36,143 nt of DNA from Chrysochromulina tobinii. Taxonomy: Eukaryota > Haptophyta > Prymnesiales > Chrysochromulinaceae. The notes below the pieces were generated by a model that was not told the DNA's origin, did no database searches, and saw only the letters and a list, made by a program, of their open reading frames with translations. How positions within the stretch are numbered: the stretch's first letter is position 1; every line of letters starts with the position of its first letter. Shown in pieces: positions 10,742 through 21,800 of this stretch. The position numbers were made by a program, and so were the translations under genes. The stretch covers positions 1-36,143 of the forward strand of contig JWZX01001982.1 of NCBI GenBank assembly GCA_001275005.1, read 5' to 3'.

Positions 10742-11368
10742 TCACCGCACAAAACCACTAAATCGCCTCGGTCTATTATCGCTGGAGGTACGCACATCCC
10801 CAGTTGCTCTGCCGGGACTGCTCTCGTCCGTCTCGAACTCGATCTGCGGCGCAAGGGAAGCCCAACAGACCGACTCATACTTACGCGTGAATTGCGCGGC
10901 GCGCTCCCCACCACTGACTTGCTTGGGCTGGTCTCGGACACGCGTTTGGGTTGCCGCAGCTGCGGCTGCTCTTGTTGCTGGGCGCAGCGTCGCATTCATC
11001 TGCGCCTCGAGCCTCTCAGCGACCGAGCGCCTTGCAGGTATAGCCTTACGGGTGAGCATGTCACGCCGATATTTGACGTGGCGGCCCGAGCCAGTGCCTG
11101 ATTGACGGCCAGCTCGCCAACTCGGAACCAAGCTCGTCGGAAGCTGTGCGCGCTCCTCCTCCTCCTCACTACGTGCCGCCTCTAACTCGACAAAAATCGA
11201 GCGCTGCTGCTGCGGCGCATCTGGTTGCAGCATATTGGTTGCAGGCGCCAGTGCAGCATCGGCCACACGATCGAGTGCGTCTCCAAGCCGTTGCTGGGCC
11301 CGCAGCAGGCTGCTCGGAGACGGCGCGAAGTTCGAGGCCAGCGAGAGACCGAGCCACGCTTTCAGCAT
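10742..11368 (-). CDS. Hypothetical protein
   Basis: This 208-residue frame begins with ATG (11368) and lies divergent to the armadillo gene, 223 bases away. The product has no domain I recognise. It starts with a short hydrophobic stretch (MLKAWLGLSLASNF), then has a Gln/Asp-rich part, an acidic EEEEER run, an Arg/Ala-rich centre containing AERLEAQMNATL, and an IEFETDE near the end. A splice site before the stop would change the C-terminus. The composition is plausible for a real protein, but without homology this is weak. It could be an antisense or chance frame in GC-rich DNA. Confidence 0.35.
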   Translation of the reverse strand: MLKAWLGLSLASNFAPSPSSLLRAQQRLGDALDRVADAALAPATNMLQPDAPQQQRSIFVELEAARSEEEEERAQLPTSLVPSWRAGRQSGTGSGRHVKYRRDMLTRKAIPARRSVAERLEAQMNATLRPATRAAAAAATQTRVRDQPKQVSGGERAAQFTRKYESVCWASLAPQIEFETDESSPGRATGDVRTSSDNRPRRFSGFVR

Positions 11369-11591
11369 CTTGGAAGCGAGGAGTGAAATTGATGTGTGAA
11401 ATCATGTTCTTCTCTGAAAACATTGGGCATATGCTCGCAGAGCGGGAGATTCTCGTTTCGGAAGACCCCGAATTTCGCAAGTTTTCAGGGCGACGCTTGT
11501 GTGCGCGCGGGCCAAAACAAGCTTCAGCTCGCCTCCGTCCGCGCACGCACGGTCGTGCTGGGGTGTAGGCGCGCCGCTGCCCGGAGGCAGT

Positions 11592-14500
11592 ATGCCGCCT
11601 GCTACTAGTCCGGCAGGCAAACGAGCTCAGCAGCCCGCCGCTCATCTACCTGGCGGAAAAACTCAACCGCGGCAAAAGAGCGTCCAGGGGAGCATTCCGG
11701 CCGCACGCCCAGAAGAGAATGTGAGCTTGCCGCCCATAAGAGAGTATGACACGGCCATCGAGTTCAATGATGCCGATTTTGGGTGGGAGCCTCGATGGGT
11801 TGCACCAGTGAATGGCTCGATCATTGATGGGGTGCCACGATCGTGGATGAAGCCATACACGCTGCCATACCAATTGCCGTGTTCCATTCCTCCGCTCGAC
11901 ATGGTTACCATCAGGAAAACATCTATGTTCGTGTTGAGTCCAGGAGCGCTTGCTTCGATGTTTCGACTTCCCGAGAGTGGGACTCCTGTCATCGGCCCAT
12001 CCTGGACGTTTGAGGTGTTCCCCGACCCCGACAATCCTGATCCCGTGAACAAGCCGGAGGACGGCGAAGAGAAAGAAGAAGAGAAAGTACATGAGAAAGC
12101 AGAGAACGGAGCGAAAGATAAGGGGGGTGAGAAGGGTGAGAAGGGCGAGAAGGGTGAGAAGGGACCCGCCGAGGCGCCGGCGGAGGCACTCACAGTCGCC
12201 AATGCATCGGCCGACGGCAGCGCCTCCGAGCCGGCCGACAAGGCAGCTGAGGCCACAACGACATCGCCCGAGCTGACGCAGGCCGATCTCAAGCTTCTGG
12301 ACGAGAAGGCAGAGAAGGCGAAGCACGCCACATCGGCAAAGCTCGCAAAGCAGGCCGCAATGAAGGGTGACCTGAGAGCGAAGAGGCAGTCAGCGCAGCT
12401 GGCCAAGGACGCCAAGGCCGCCGCCGTTGTTGCGCTCCGCGAGGAAAAACGGAAGATCCAGGCCGCCACCCGCATCCAAGCTGTCCAACGCCGACGTGTT
12501 GCAAAGCAGGAGGTGCGGAGCATTCGGAGGGAATTGTGGGCCCGCGGCGTCTTGAAGAAGGGCATCATCCTGTGGCGAGAACGAGGCAGGCGCAGGCTCG
12601 AGAAGCTAGCGAAAGAGCAAGAGTTGGAACGGCAACAACGTGAGCGACGGGCGCAGGAGGCGGAAGCGCGTCGTTTGGCAAAGGAGGAGGCCGCGAGGCA
12701 GAAGGAGGAGCGTGAGAAGGAGGAGGCGGCTGCGCCAGGTGGCGCACGGAGGAAAGCAAAGTTGAAGAACATGATCGACCGAACCCTCGAGGAGCAGAAG
12801 CGGCAGAAGCAGCGCGAAAAGACCGCTCTCGCTGCAAAGGATGCGGCCAGACGTGCGCAGGAGGAGGTGATCGAGGCAATGAAGCGCCAAGTAGAGCTGC
12901 GGGAGGCGGCGCTTCGCAAGCAGGAGGAAGATGCGAAGCGGCAACAGGATGAGAAGATAGCCAGGGAAGCGCAGGAAGCGCAGGACGAACTCGTGGCCTT
13001 TGAGGAGGCTACGGCCGCCATTCACGGCTTTGTAAAGGGCCTTCAGTCCATGGCCTTTATGGGCGATGAGCAGAGAGAACAAATACGCGTTGCCGGTGGC
13101 ATCCAGCCCCTCGTCTCGATGCTCAGCGATACCAATAACGACCAAGCCGCGGCCGTGGCCCTAAGCCACGTCTGCCAGGACAACCAACAAAATTGTGCCG
13201 TGGTCCTGGAGACCGGCGGCTTTGCACCGCTCTTCGCGCTCGCAGACGAGTCTCGAAAGACCCTAGCAGGGCACGGCGAGATGGGGGGCAAGGAAGGGCG
13301 CAAAACTGGTCGCAAGACGGGTCGCAAGACGGGCCGCACCACAAGCCGAAGTAGCGGGGGAGCAGGGGAGGTGAAAGTAGATCCTGAGCAGGAGCGCCGT
13401 GATCACAAGCGTATCATCATCGCGGCCACCAACATCGCGCGCTGGCCAAACCGGAAATGCCAGGACGCTGTTCGTGAGGGCGCCGGCATTTCGCTGCTCG
13501 TGAGTTTGCTGCCGGGTGGGCCGGACAATGATGTAACAGCCGCGGCCATCCAGGCTCTGCGGCAGGTGACCTTCGAAAATGTGGCCAACAGCGACGCGAT
13601 ACGAGAAGCTGGGGGCATCCGTTGGTTGATCTTGCTTCTGACCGCGAGGCATGCGCATCCTGTCGCGATCGATGCTGCAGCAACGCTTGCCCAAATCTGC
13701 GTCGGCAACCCTACCAACCAAGACGCAATTCACGAGGCCGGTGGCACTCGCTCACTGATCGGATTCCTCTCGGCAGACGTCAAGTCTCAGGGCCTCATTT
13801 GGGCTGCACGTGGCCTTGCAAACCTGTCGCGAGACAACAGCACCAACCGCACCTACATCTCGGAGCAGCAAGGCGTCATTGCGCGGCTTGTGGACTTGCT
13901 GAGCGTGGGCCCAACATCCGAGGGCGCGCATTGCGCGGCAGATGTTCTGCGCTGCCTCATGACTGGTCACGATGATCGTGTCGCCGTCGCAGTACTCGCA
14001 GCGCTTCGTCGACAGGGCGTGGGCCTGGGCCCTGATGCTACGTTCGCCTTGTCCGAAGCGTTTCCCGAGCTGCTTCAAGGCCTGGCACATGCTGTAGAGA
14101 TGAGGCTTGCGGCGTCCATGAAGAGAGGCACCGATCGAGCTCTTGTTCAAATGGCCTTGAACGACGCATTCTCTCTGGGAATGCCAGAGGAGATGTTATC
14201 CCAGGCACAGCAATGGCTGGACTCAATGGAGGCCGCGCGCGCTGAGGCCATCGCGGCACGAAAGCTGCTGGCTCGAGTCAAGAAGGATGCGAATAAAAAG
14301 GGTGGAAAGAAAGCGGGTGACAAGGACAGGGCGGCAGGGCCGGAATCGCCTTCCAAAGCCGAGATGGACGGATCTCATGGATCTCGGGGTGACGAGCAGA
14401 GTACGCGCCAACCACCACACGATGAGCAGCAGGGCGCGCCAGGAGAGAACCCCAAGGATAGCGACGCAATGGAGGGCGGCGCAGGAGAGGATGCAGGAGA

Positions 14501-14978
14501 GGATGCAGGAGAGGAGTCGGTGCAGGAGAGGAATAAGGGCCGAGACAAAGAAGGCAGGACGAAAGACGGCGGCTCGAAAGACGGCGGCTCGAAAGACGGC
14601 GGCTCTGGCACTGGCCTCCAGCAGACCCAACCAAACGTTGCGTCGTCCGCCGCGCTGACAGCACTTCTGGAGTCACAACAGCGCCTCGCCGCCGAGTTGG
14701 CTTCCCTGCAGCTCGCGGCGGCCGCGGCGCAGCGTGCCGCGCGCGTGGCGGCGAAGGAGCGCAAGGAGCGCTCACGCAGTGGTCACGCCATTACGCCGAG
14801 TCAGCGGCGGGAGCGTTTGGCGACAACGGTTGCCGCCAGAAGCACCCGCCGAGGCAGTGTCGAGTCAGCTAATACGGGCGACGATCTCCATTCTCAGGTG
14901 GGCGACGAGTCTTTTACGTTGCCGTCGTCCCCCGAGAAGATCTCTCCAGGTGCTCAGACCTTTCTGTCTGGTATCTAA
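11592..14978 (+). CDS. IQ / coiled-coil / armadillo-repeat protein
   Basis: This is an intronless 1128-residue protein from the first in-frame ATG; the frame is open to a GTG at 11499. Residues 1-150 are an unrecognised folded region rich in Trp and Pro. A KGEKGEKGEKGEKGP tract follows near 178-192. An IQ-type motif (ATRIQAVQRRRV, near 290-303) suggests calmodulin binding. Residues about 315-475 form a long charged coiled coil. Residues about 478-810 contain several armadillo repeats, seen in phrases such as IRVAGGIQPLVSMLSD, IREAGGIRWLILLL and IHEAGGTRSLIGFL, with a TGRKTGRKTGR insert between repeats. The tail is low complexity (KDGGS and EDAGEDAGE repeats). Armadillo arrays bind protein partners; this may be a cytoskeletal or ciliary scaffold, but the sequence does not decide. 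Confidence 0.82.
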   Translation: MPPATSPAGKRAQQPAAHLPGGKTQPRQKSVQGSIPAARPEENVSLPPIREYDTAIEFNDADFGWEPRWVAPVNGSIIDGVPRSWMKPYTLPYQLPCSIPPLDMVTIRKTSMFVLSPGALASMFRLPESGTPVIGPSWTFEVFPDPDNPDPVNKPEDGEEKEEEKVHEKAENGAKDKGGEKGEKGEKGEKGPAEAPAEALTVANASADGSASEPADKAAEATTTSPELTQADLKLLDEKAEKAKHATSAKLAKQAAMKGDLRAKRQSAQLAKDAKAAAVVALREEKRKIQAATRIQAVQRRRVAKQEVRSIRRELWARGVLKKGIILWRERGRRRLEKLAKEQELERQQRERRAQEAEARRLAKEEAARQKEEREKEEAAAPGGARRKAKLKNMIDRTLEEQKRQKQREKTALAAKDAARRAQEEVIEAMKRQVELREAALRKQEEDAKRQQDEKIAREAQEAQDELVAFEEATAAIHGFVKGLQSMAFMGDEQREQIRVAGGIQPLVSMLSDTNNDQAAAVALSHVCQDNQQNCAVVLETGGFAPLFALADESRKTLAGHGEMGGKEGRKTGRKTGRKTGRTTSRSSGGAGEVKVDPEQERRDHKRIIIAATNIARWPNRKCQDAVREGAGISLLVSLLPGGPDNDVTAAAIQALRQVTFENVANSDAIREAGGIRWLILLLTARHAHPVAIDAAATLAQICVGNPTNQDAIHEAGGTRSLIGFLSADVKSQGLIWAARGLANLSRDNSTNRTYISEQQGVIARLVDLLSVGPTSEGAHCAADVLRCLMTGHDDRVAVAVLAALRRQGVGLGPDATFALSEAFPELLQGLAHAVEMRLAASMKRGTDRALVQMALNDAFSLGMPEEMLSQAQQWLDSMEAARAEAIAARKLLARVKKDANKKGGKKAGDKDRAAGPESPSKAEMDGSHGSRGDEQSTRQPPHDEQQGAPGENPKDSDAMEGGAGEDAGEDAGEESVQERNKGRDKEGRTKDGGSKDGGSKDGGSGTGLQQTQPNVASSAALTALLESQQRLAAELASLQLAAAAAQRAARVAAKERKERSRSGHAITPSQRRERLATTVAARSTRRGSVESANTGDDLHSQVGDESFTLPSSPEKISPGAQTFLSGI

Positions 14979-15108
14979 ATCGTGGTGTTATAATCACCCA
15001 TTCTACGAAATAGGATCTCCATGACTCAAACAAAGAAGTACTGAGAGAAGAGATACAATCATTGCTGTGAATGTGAAGCCATCGCGTCGCCCTGGGCAAC
15101 ATCCTTGG

Positions 15109-15885
15109 ATGGCCGACAATGAGGACAAGCTGGGCGAGCTGAAGAGCCTCCTTGCTTGCACGAAACCTGCCGGCCTTCCGTGCCTTATTCGTGCCTTTGG
15201 ATCGGTGGATCGCTGCCTCCGCTGCTTCCTGCGCGCCATTGACGGTAACGCTGCCAAAGCAGCTGCGCGCATTGAGAGCACGCTGGCCTTTCGGAGGGAG
15301 CAGCGCCTCGATGAGTATGCGTGCAGGGCCGACTTGGAGAAGGCCTTTGAGTCGCACCCGCTGCGTGGACACCTGCCAGTGGCCTTTGCCGGCACGGCTC
15401 CCGATGGCACCATCATTCAGTATGCGCGGATGCGAAGTATGAACATGCGCGAGCTCGTTGCTGCGTCGAATGAGGGCGAGCTGCGCCGATTGGTGGCCCT
15501 CTGGCTCGAGTGTGCGCTGCAGCTGCAGGGCGAGAGCACCCGAGAGCGTGGCGAGCCTTGCAAGGGAACGTACGACGTCTACGACATGAAGGGCACGAAT
15601 ATGTGGAGCCTCCTGTGGGATGCGAAGGAGACGAGGCATGTCATCGGGCCCGTGCTTACGATGGGCGAGGCGCACTTTCCTGAGAACCTGTGCAAGTGCT
15701 TCGTCATCAACGCCTCCTCCCTCTTTGGCGCGATCTGGAAGATTGCGACGCCCTTCTTGTCACAGCGCACAGTGGACAAGGTGTCGATTTCGTCCAGCGT
15801 GCCCACGGAGCTGGTGAACGTTCTCGGCGGGCCTACCAAGGTGCACGAGATGATGGCGAGCGTGCCCGAGAGCAGCGGCGCCTGA
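15109..15885 (+). CDS. CRAL-TRIO (Sec14-like) lipid-binding protein
   Basis: This is a single exon of 258 residues from the first ATG (15109); the frame extends to a GTG at 15067. Residues about 25-70 form the helical CRAL-TRIO N-terminal part, with DRCLRCFLRAIDGNAAKA and an FRREQRLDEY helix. Residues about 90-235 form the lipid-binding domain, with YDVYDMKGTNMWSLLWDA corresponding to the strand-and-turn region and the typical NLCKCFVINASSLFGAIWK segment ahead of the gate helix. These proteins move phosphoinositides, tocopherols or retinoids between membranes; the ligand here is unknown. It is shorter than yeast Sec14 but complete in both parts. It is convergent with DNMT5. Confidence 0.85.
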   Translation: MADNEDKLGELKSLLACTKPAGLPCLIRAFGSVDRCLRCFLRAIDGNAAKAAARIESTLAFRREQRLDEYACRADLEKAFESHPLRGHLPVAFAGTAPDGTIIQYARMRSMNMRELVAASNEGELRRLVALWLECALQLQGESTRERGEPCKGTYDVYDMKGTNMWSLLWDAKETRHVIGPVLTMGEAHFPENLCKCFVINASSLFGAIWKIATPFLSQRTVDKVSISSSVPTELVNVLGGPTKVHEMMASVPESSGA

Positions 15886-16537
15886 CGAATTCGTCCTTCG
15901 CTGCGCCGTTAAACTCTCCGCGTTCCCTAAATATAATCGGTCGTCGCGTTCCACGTTGACGTTAGGCGTACTGTTCGCTTTACCTGACGCTTTACCATTA
16001 CCGGGTACGCGTATTAATACGCGCGCCCACGGACATTTCTTCACCACACGACGGACGACGCGCCGCCCCGGCCGATTTTCCGAAACGATAGACGAAGCGA
16101 ATACGCCACAAGCGACAAGGCCATCCTCGACGCTCGCATCAAGTGCATCATGCCCACAGCACATTCAATCAACCCCTCCCGCTCATGGTCTGCATTCCGC
16201 CTGACCGTTCCCCGCTCGTCGCTGCCATCGCCGCCTGCATCCGTCGCGGCTCGAGATCGCCCCTCGCGGTCATTCTCATCCGCGTCGACGCTCACCACGG
16301 CGCACTCGCTCACCACGGCGTTCGAGACCCAGCTGCTCCTGATTCGAGCGACGCCCTGTCTCCTCACAGGCACCCTGGTGCTTCCTGATGGCTCTTCCGC
16401 CCCCTCGCCTGCCGTCTCCCCACCACCAAATAGCAAAGTTTCGTCATTAGTACCGGTAGGCGCCGTCTCGGTGTAAGATAAAAGGTAAAAGGGGTGTGAC
16501 CCCTGCGCCCTCATCAAGGGGCGCCTCCCAAGCCGCC
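15886..16537. other. Intergenic stretch between convergent genes
   Basis: The 3' ends of the CRAL-TRIO gene (+) and DNMT5 (-) face each other here. No gene, repeat array or RNA is supported. Open frames on both strands lack domains. Confidence 0.5.
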
Positions 16538-18824
16538 TCACTCGATGGGTCTCACCTTGTCGCCGCTGGCTGCGCTGGCAAGTAGCACCTCTGCGTCGGC
16601 CGCACGCCGGTCACGAAAGATGTCCTCATCGATCGAATTGGCGACGAGGAAGCGGTAGAGCTGCACCGTGCGGCTCTGGCCGTATCGGCGAACGCGCCCG
16701 ACTGCCTGCGTGTCGCAGGACGTGTACTCTTGCTGCGAGCCCACGAGCAACGGATGAACGAAGATGGCGTGCGAGGCGGCCGTCAAGTTGGCACCCGCTG
16801 CCGACTCGTCGCGCAGGTTGAGCAGCAGCACGCGCGGCTCTCCCGCCTTGAGCTCCAGCTGCTGGAAGTTGTCAATGATGCTCGAGCGCTGTAGCGGCGT
16901 ACCCACAAGCATCACGGCGGCCACCTTTTGCTCCTTGAGTGCGTCGGCCACCTGATGAGGGGGAGCGCAATCAGAGGCACTCAGAGGCACTCAGATGCAC
17001 TCAGATGCAATCAGATGCAGTCAGAGGCAGTCAGAGGCACACTCAGAGGCGCTCAGAAGCACTTGGAGGTACTCAAGGGCACTCGAGAGCACTCGTGAGC
17101 ACTCAAGGGCGAGTCGGCCACCTTGAGGAGAAGGTCTGGGAATTGAACGAAGATGAGCACTCGTTCCTCGGACGGCAGGCTCTTGACCAGCCGGACGATA
17201 GACGCAAGCTTCACTCCATACGAGGTCGAGCCTGCCTGCGCCGAGGCACCCTTTGCAGAGCTCACCTCGTTGCCGAGCTCCGCGACGGAGATGACACACG
17301 AGGGATGCGCGGGCGCCTTGCACCCGGGCTTGATGCACATCTGCTCGGCCGCCGCACGGAACATGGCGTCATACTCGCCCACGTGGCCGCAGCACGAGAG
17401 CACGCCCGTGCGCCTTGCCCTTGCCCCCAAACTTGGCCACGGCGTCGGTGGGATCCATCTGGAGCTTGCGCACATTCTCAAAGAAGCGGAGAGAGCGCAC
17501 TCGTCCGGTGACCTCTTTGGTGAGTCGTCGGAGCAGGTGCACCTGGTCGCGCGTCCACGCCATCTTGTCCTTGAGATTCTTCTCCTTCTCGGAGATCTTC
17601 ACCTGGGGAGAGGAAGGGGGGGGAAGCAATCAGATGCCATCCGAAGCCATCTTAGGCGCACACTCGGAGGCCATCCGAGACCATCAGCCACTCCAGATCG
17701 AGTCTTCGTCTTCATCGCACCTTCTTGTCGACCGCGGGTGCGAGGCCCTGCTTGACGAGAGGCCCGAGGAGCTCATTCGCCTCCTCGTCACCGCAGTCGA
17801 GGATCTCGGTGCTCTGCCAGAGCTTGAACGAGAGACCGGGCGAGCACCGAAGAGCGTATTCCTTGTGCTTGTCGCTCATGCCCTTGGTCGGGAACTCGCT
17901 CTCGAATTTCGCGATGCAATTGCGCGCGAAGGTCACCTGCTTGACGAGCTCGGCGGTGCATGCATCGAGCTGGTCCTTGCGCATCGCGATGATCGCGTCG
18001 CACGCGGCGGTGGCCGTCTTGGCCTTGCCCTCCATGTCGAAGTGCGCGCACCGCTTGAGCAGAGCCTCCTCGGGGCACGACGAGCCCGAGAGCACCTGCG
18101 CGAGGCGCGACTCGCGGTCATTCTCGGACTTGCACTTGGCCTTGATCGTCTTGTGGTTGTTCTTCATGTCGAGCGCCTCGAGGTGGTTCTGGAGCTCGAC
18201 GTAGAGCGCGCGCTCCGCCGCAGGCAGCGCGATGCGCACCGCCTGCTCGCGCCATGGGATCTCGTCAATCTCGGCGATATTCTGGCGCACGAAGAGGTCG
18301 AGGAACTGTTGGGCGGTCGCATGCCGCTCCGCGTACCACGCGGGCGTGTGCACGTCGCGAAAGTATTGGAAGCGCTCGACGGATGTGAGCGATTTGTTTT
18401 CAGACTTGGTCAGGTCGGTCGCGTCCGCCGATCCGAGGCGAAGCCCGAGCCACTGCGCCGTCTCATTGACCGCCGCGAAGCCCGAGATGTCAGGCGTGCC
18501 CGAGAGGACCCAGCGTGCACTCGCCTGGAGCCCGTTCACGATGGCGATCACATCGCGCTCCTTGTTGTACGTGTACTCATCCACCACGAGCCGATTCCAA
18601 TAGAAGAGCTCGAGGGGCGCCGCCTTGAGCGACGTGTAGTCCTTGTCAGCTTTGCCTTGGAAGAGGCCCCAGGGATCGGCCTCCTCTGCCTCCTCGATAG
18701 TCTTGGTGAGCTTGGGGGCAGCTGCCTTCTTCTTGGGCGGCGCCTTCTTGCGCTTCTTGCCGGCGCCGCCGTCCTCGTCCTCCTCGTCCTCGTCGTCCTC
18801 GTTGTCCTCGTCGTCCTCGTCTTC

Positions 18825-18872
<48 letters not shown>

Positions 18873-21800
18873 CTCCTCCTCCTCCTCCTCCTCCTCCTCG
18901 TCTTCCTCCTCAACCTCGAGCTCCTCGTCCTCCTCAACCTTGGCCTTCTTGGCGCCCGCACCGCCCGCCTTGGCCGCCTTCTTCTCGGCTGCATACGTGG
19001 CCTTCTTGCCCTTGAGCCCGACCGCCAGCCCGACGCCCTCGAGCTGCAAGCCCGAGGCCAGCCGCTTCTGCATGTTGCCGAGCTTCGCGGCGCCCCCCCC
19101 GCGCCCGCACTCGCGTGCCGCCTTGCGCCGCGCCTGCCCGCCTTTGACGGCCTGGCGTGCCTCAGCGACCCCCTGTGCGCCGGCCGCCAGACGCGCGGCC
19201 TGCTCCTGCAGCCGCTCAGTCGCGCTGGCGTACGCGGCTCCAAAGTGGCGCATGTTGGTCTTCGAATGTGGCAGCGCATCGGCCCCGGCGAGGTTGGCGA
19301 GGCGCGCAAAGTACAGGTCGTTCCGCAGGAGCGTGATCGAAGCCACGACCACGTCGACCGCCTGAAGGTCGCGGATGGACAGCTTGTTGATGTCCGCCAT
19401 CGTGGCGATCGTGACGCACTTGAGCGCGCCGCCCGAGAACTTATGCACCTCCTTAGGCCACTGCTTGAGCAGGTGGGACGGCGCGAGCACAAGCGTCGCC
19501 TTGAGCGGAATGAAACCGTCTGCGCGCAGCGGTGGCGGCGGCGTGCGCGGCACTCGCGGCGTGGCGTCGATGAGCGCGATGGTGATCACCGTCTTGCCGT
19601 AGCCGACCTCATCGGCCAGCACGCCGCCACGCACGACGCGCGGCATGCTCGCACGGGCCTCGAGGCGCCAGCGCAGCGCGGGAAGCGTCGACTCGGCCAC
19701 CTCCGTCTCCATGAAGGGCGGCACGTCCTCGGCCTCGCGCGCGAGCATCCAGGAAAGCGAGCGCTGCTGCTCGATCCGGAGCTGCAGCACGGGCAGACTC
19801 TTCGGGCGCCCCGCAAAGGGCCCAAAGTGCTCCGGCTGCGCGGCGGGCGGGTCGCGCTTGTTGGACGAGAGCCGAAGCAGCGGTAGGGCGATTGGCTGGT
19901 CCGAGTGCTCCACCAGACGCCACTCAAGCGTTGTGCGCGTGGCGAGGCGCGAGGGGGGAATGAGCGCCAGCGCGCGCAGCGCGAGCGCCATTGGGTTGGC
20001 GCTGATCCGGATCGAGCCGATGGCCTTGTCGTGGGCGTCCGCCACGTCGAGCATCGCGCTCTCGCCGCCCGCGACGGCGCCAATCGAGTCGGCACGCCGC
20101 TCGACGACGAACGCGGGCGGACGCCTCTTGAGCCGCTGCTCGTACGCCCCAGCTTGCACCGGATCCTCGACGGCGACGATCTTGGAGCGCGACATGGGGA
20201 CCCACTGAAGCTGCGGCATCATGGGCGCGCAGGCCTCGCATGGCGAGCGGCCGTTGGCCCACGCCGACAGCGCCGACGGGTGCGAGAGCTTCGCCCATTC
20301 ACGGCACGCGGGCGGGAGTGTGAGGCGCTCCGTGATCCACGCAATCGAGCCAAAGGTCATCTTGGATTTCGTCAGCGGGATCAGGCCCCACTGGCCGAAG
20401 GTCCATTCGGAAACCTCGGCGCGGAGCAGCGGCACAGAGCAGCGCAGGAGCGGCACCGCCGCCGGCCCCTCCGCCGGCCCCTCCGCCGCTGGCCCCTCCG
20501 CTGGCGCCGTGTTGGGCACATCGAGCACGAGCGGCTGGGTGGGCGCGGCGATCGTCGCGTCCGCAAAGCGGATGGGCGTGAGCGTGAGGGCGGGCGCTGC
20601 CTTCCACAGCCCGCGCACCTGATGAGGGAGGCCATCAAGCTGATGAGGGAGGCAATCAAGCTGATGAGGGAGGCACTCACGCGCACCGTGGTGGGCTGAT
20701 GAGGGAGGCAATCAGCAATCAAGCGCGCACCGTGGTGTCCACCGCCTCCTCGGAGGGTCGGGGCTTCCCATGCTGGCGATCCAGCACGACCACATTCTTC
20801 TTGGACGAGCCGAGAGTCTTGCCGCCAGTGGCCGAATTCGCATCGCGGAGCTGGTCCTGTGGACCGGGCGTCGGTGTGGCCCACGGACGCCAATCCGAGG
20901 GTAGCTCGGCGTACACCTCGCGCGTCTCGCGATAGGGCAGCCGTTCAAACGAGGGCGCGAAGACGAAGTGGTCCTCATCCTCCTTGCCCGTGCGCGACGG
21001 GTCGAGGAAGAAGTAGCACTCCTTACCGTCTCCGCCCTTGACGCGCTTATGCAGAGAGCCCATCGCTCCTCCACACTGCTCGAGGAGCTCATACTCGCCC
21101 GACACGTCACCGTCGAGGGCCGCCCGTGCGCCCGCGCCGAGCGAGAAGGACCACGTGCGATAGCGTGAGTGGCCGTCCCAGGGACCGGTCAGACCGATCG
21201 TCGCCTGGTACGAGTCAATCGGAGTGCCGAGGGCGCCGACGACGATGGGCACAGTACGGATCGTAGGCAAACATAGTTCCCACTGACCCGCGAGCAGTTG
21301 CGCCGCGACGCCGCCGGTGCGCGCCGCGCGGCGGATGGCCGCGTCCGTCGGGTTGATGCTCATCCGTGCGACGGGCAGGCCGAGTAAGGTGCGAAGGTGG
21401 CCGCGCTGCGCGGGTTGGGTCGCGTAGAGCTTCCACTCAGCCTCCGTCGGTGTGAGCACCAGCTGCAGGGTGCCGTGCGCGCTCTTGTACCTGAGCAGGT
21501 GAGCCCTCGGCGGTCATCAGAGGCAAGCAGAGGCCATCAACGCCCATCAGCGGCCATCAGCGGCCATCAGCGGCCACCAGAGGCCATCAGCGGTCATCAG
21601 AGGTTATCAGAGGTCATCAGAGGTCATCAGAGGCCATTAGCGTACGTGGCCGTCCAGCGCTCGGCGCGCGTGACGCTCTCAAAGTAGAAGCGCGTGCTAC
21701 CAAGCTTGCGCAGGCTCTCTGCCCACGCGTTCCACAGCTGCTCCTCCTCGCTCAGGGGCGTGGCTGGCTTGCCGCCGCTCGCTTTGGAACGCTTCGAAGC

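Noticed and set aside
17415-19886. Long open frame on the + strand (about 820 codons)
   Set aside because: It is antisense to DNMT5 exon 6. Its poly-Leu and poly-Val runs are simply the reverse of the acidic repeat.
21491-21645. CRISPR-like array
   Set aside because: The units are about 10 bases without unique spacers and sit in a spliced intron of a eukaryotic gene.
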